Assembly: GCF_001429065.1 (NCBI RefSeq) | Contig: NZ_LMIB01000012.1 | Location: forward strand, 186,001 to 250,000 | DNA length: 64,000 bases | DNA from: Sphingomonas sp. Root710 | GTDB lineage: Bacteria; Pseudomonadota; Alphaproteobacteria; Sphingomonadales; Sphingomonadaceae | Direction: 5' to 3' | Shown here: positions 62,684-64,000 of the stretch, one piece after another | Layout: every line of letters begins with the position of its first letter | Numbering within the stretch: position 1 is the first letter of the stretch | Notes under the pieces: model-generated | Told to the model about the DNA's origin: nothing | Databases searched by the model: none | Seen by the model: only the letters and a program-made list of their open reading frames with translations | Position numbers and translations under genes: made by a program

Positions 62684-63867
62684 CAGCCGAGCTCCTTGCC
62701 GAACAGCCCGATGAACGAGACGAACTCGCCCGGCAGTCCACCCATATTGTGAGCAAGGCCGATCTGAGGGTCCGGTAACTGACGACCGCCCGCCTCGCCA
62801 CGGAATTGCAGCCAGAGTTCGAACATCATTCGGAGACCGCTTGCGCCCACCGGGTGCCCGAAAGATTTCAGGCCACCATCAGGGTTGATTGGCAACCGCC
62901 CGGTCAAATCGAAGGCGCCGTCCAGCACATCTCGCCACGCCTCGCCGCGTTTGGAGAAACCGAGATCCTCCATCAACAGCAATTCCGTCGGCGTGAAGCA
63001 GTCGTGCACTTCCGCCATGGAAATCTGATTTCGCGGATCGGTGATCCCGGCATGTGCATAGGCTTCGGCGGCGCAGGCCACCACTTCGGGGAAGCTGACG
63101 TAGCTCTGGCCGGCAGTGACAGACCCCTCGCAGCGGCCCGCGTGCAGCGACATGCCCTTAAGGTACATCGGCTTGTCCGTGTAGCGCAGCGCATCCTCGG
63201 CGCGCACGATAATTGCCGCCGCGCCGCCATCCGCGACGCCGGAGCAATCGAACACGCTGAGATCGCCGGCGACGCGCGCTGCACCGTTGATGCGGTCCTT
63301 ACTGACGGGGGTGACATACTGAGCCCGCTCCGGATTCAGCGCCCCGTTGCCGTGATTCTTCCACGCTATATGCGTCAGCGCGTCCCGCATGTCGGCTTTG
63401 TCGACACCGTAAGCTTCGGTGTAGGCGTCGGGCAACATCGCGTAAGCTGCGGGATTGCTGATTTCCGCCGCCGTATTGTCCCCGGGCGGGGCGTTCAGGG
63501 TCAGTCCGGAGTAACCGCTGTCCTTCAGTTTTTCCACGCCAACAGCCATCGCGATGTCGTACACGCCTGCTGCTACGGCAAAGGCTGCGTTTCGGAACGC
63601 TTCGGAGCCGCTGGCGCAAAAATTCTCGACCCGCGTTACGGGGCGGTCCACCTTGAGCGCGCGAGAAAGCATCAGCCCGGAATGGCCCGAGGCCTGTGTC
63701 GAGACCCAATAGGCCTCGATATCGTCTTTCTTGAGCCCCGGCACCGAGGCCAAAGCTTCGACCGAGGCGTCGATCATCAAATCTTCGGCGGAGCGCTCCC
63801 AGCGTTCACCGAACTGGGTGCACCCCATGCCAATAACCGCGATCCTGTCTTTGAGACTTTTACTCAT
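62683..63867 (-). CDS. SCP2-type thiolase / acetyl-CoA acetyltransferase
   Basis: A 394-residue lipid-transfer-protein-type thiolase. Nucleophile Cys in RVENFCASGSEAFR, the second conserved block in EVHDCFTPTELLLM, and SFGHPVGASGLRMM with the catalytic His. This subtype usually needs a DUF35 OB-fold partner, and the end of such a gene lies directly upstream with an ATGA overlap. Role: thiolytic cleavage of 3-oxoacyl-CoA, or retro-aldol cleavage as in steroid side-chain pathways. Confidence 0.92.
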   Translation of the reverse strand: MSKSLKDRIAVIGMGCTQFGERWERSAEDLMIDASVEALASVPGLKKDDIEAYWVSTQASGHSGLMLSRALKVDRPVTRVENFCASGSEAFRNAAFAVAAGVYDIAMAVGVEKLKDSGYSGLTLNAPPGDNTAAEISNPAAYAMLPDAYTEAYGVDKADMRDALTHIAWKNHGNGALNPERAQYVTPVSKDRINGAARVAGDLSVFDCSGVADGGAAAIIVRAEDALRYTDKPMYLKGMSLHAGRCEGSVTAGQSYVSFPEVVACAAEAYAHAGITDPRNQISMAEVHDCFTPTELLLMEDLGFSKRGEAWRDVLDGAFDLTGRLPINPDGGLKSFGHPVGASGLRMMFELWLQFRGEAGGRQLPDPQIGLAHNMGGLPGEFVSFIGLFGKELG

Positions 63868-64000
63868 TTCGACACCCCGATCAAAGGCCGCGCCTTCCAG
63901 AAATAGTTTGGCGTTCCGTGAACTTTGTAGGTGCGTCGGAAAGCCACCTCGACCGGATCGCCGATCGCCAATGTGGCGGGGTCCGCTTCGGTCAACTCCA
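63864..64000 (-). CDS. DUF35 OB-fold/Zn-ribbon protein, partial (runs off the window)
   Basis: The last 45 codons of a minus-strand gene: EADPATLAIGDPVEVAFRRT, then YFWKARPLIGVSK and a TGA overlapping the thiolase ATG. The GDPVEVxF pattern is the end of the OB-fold of DUF35 proteins, which pair with SCP2-type thiolases. The N-terminal zinc ribbon lies beyond the window edge. Confidence 0.75.
   Translation of the reverse strand, partial: ELTEADPATLAIGDPVEVAFRRTYKVHGTPNYFWKARPLIGVSK

Overview
The window is high-GC DNA with densely packed, mostly directional gene clusters. It holds two TonB-dependent receptors with a (D/E)IIVTAQKR box, many short-chain dehydrogenases, LysR and TetR regulators next to divergent catabolic operons, PQQ quinohemoproteins and CoA-ligase/thiolase modules. 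This suggests an alphaproteobacterium of the Sphingomonadales (Sphingobium, Novosphingobium or Sphingomonas-like) and an accessory or catabolic region of its genome. The taxonomic call is inference: there is no rRNA or other marker gene here, and I saw no tRNA, rRNA or CRISPR array.

Layout. (1) 0.1-6.4 kb: two LysR regulators and a five-gene operon (CMD-like protein, ornithine cyclodeaminase-family protein, bicupin dioxygenase-like protein, HpaH-like hydratase, HpaI-like aldolase) that reads as a ring-cleavage and lower pathway. (2) 6.4-9.8 kb: a STAS-like protein, then a metallo-beta-lactamase-fold hydrolase and an NAD epimerase divergent from a TetR gene. (3) 10.1-19 kb: a TonB-dependent receptor with a very strong terminator, facing a six-gene minus-strand operon (LimB-like flavin monooxygenase, aldehyde dehydrogenase, MFS transporter, SDR, SnoaL-like protein, ABM monooxygenase). 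(4) 19.4-23.7 kb: two tandem PQQ dehydrogenases with their cytochrome c domains at opposite ends. (5) 23.7-27.3 kb: a pile-up of four insertion sequences (IS3 remnant, intact IS701-family element, IS5/IS427-type element with an amber codon, truncated IS630 with an amber codon), joined at CTAG tetranucleotides.

(6) 27.6-40.3 kb is the most coherent and most interesting block. It contains DUF3830, RidA, a YkvI-type permease, a fold-type III PLP D-amino-acid dehydratase, a POT peptide transporter, a creatininase-family amidohydrolase, an XRE-cupin regulator, a DauA-like D-amino-acid dehydrogenase, a TonB receptor, and an exported fusion of an alpha/beta hydrolase with a D-aminoacylase-type amidohydrolase. 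I read this as an uptake and degradation system for N-acylated or peptidic D-amino-acid compounds. RidA would clear the enamine/imine intermediates made by the dehydratase and the dehydrogenase. Matching TTCTC-N7-GAGAA sites lie in both divergent promoter regions and may be the operator of the XRE-cupin regulator.

(7) 40.5-47.4 kb: quinone oxidoreductase and amidase divergent from a TetR gene, a frameshifted exported protein, a small XRE protein, a nitronate monooxygenase-TetR pair, and a VOC protein. (8) 47.5-64 kb: a CoA-dependent catabolic region with SDRs, two acyl-CoA synthetases, a gamma-carbonic anhydrase, an amidohydrolase, an NmrA-like protein, a 3-hydroxyacyl-CoA dehydrogenase, an SCP2-type thiolase with a DUF35 partner, and a VanB-like reductase. 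It also carries clear decay: three consecutive 5'-truncated beta-oxidation genes (49.4-50.9 kb) and a lactate-oxidase-family pseudogene with an early amber codon and two frameshifts (57.2-58.3 kb).
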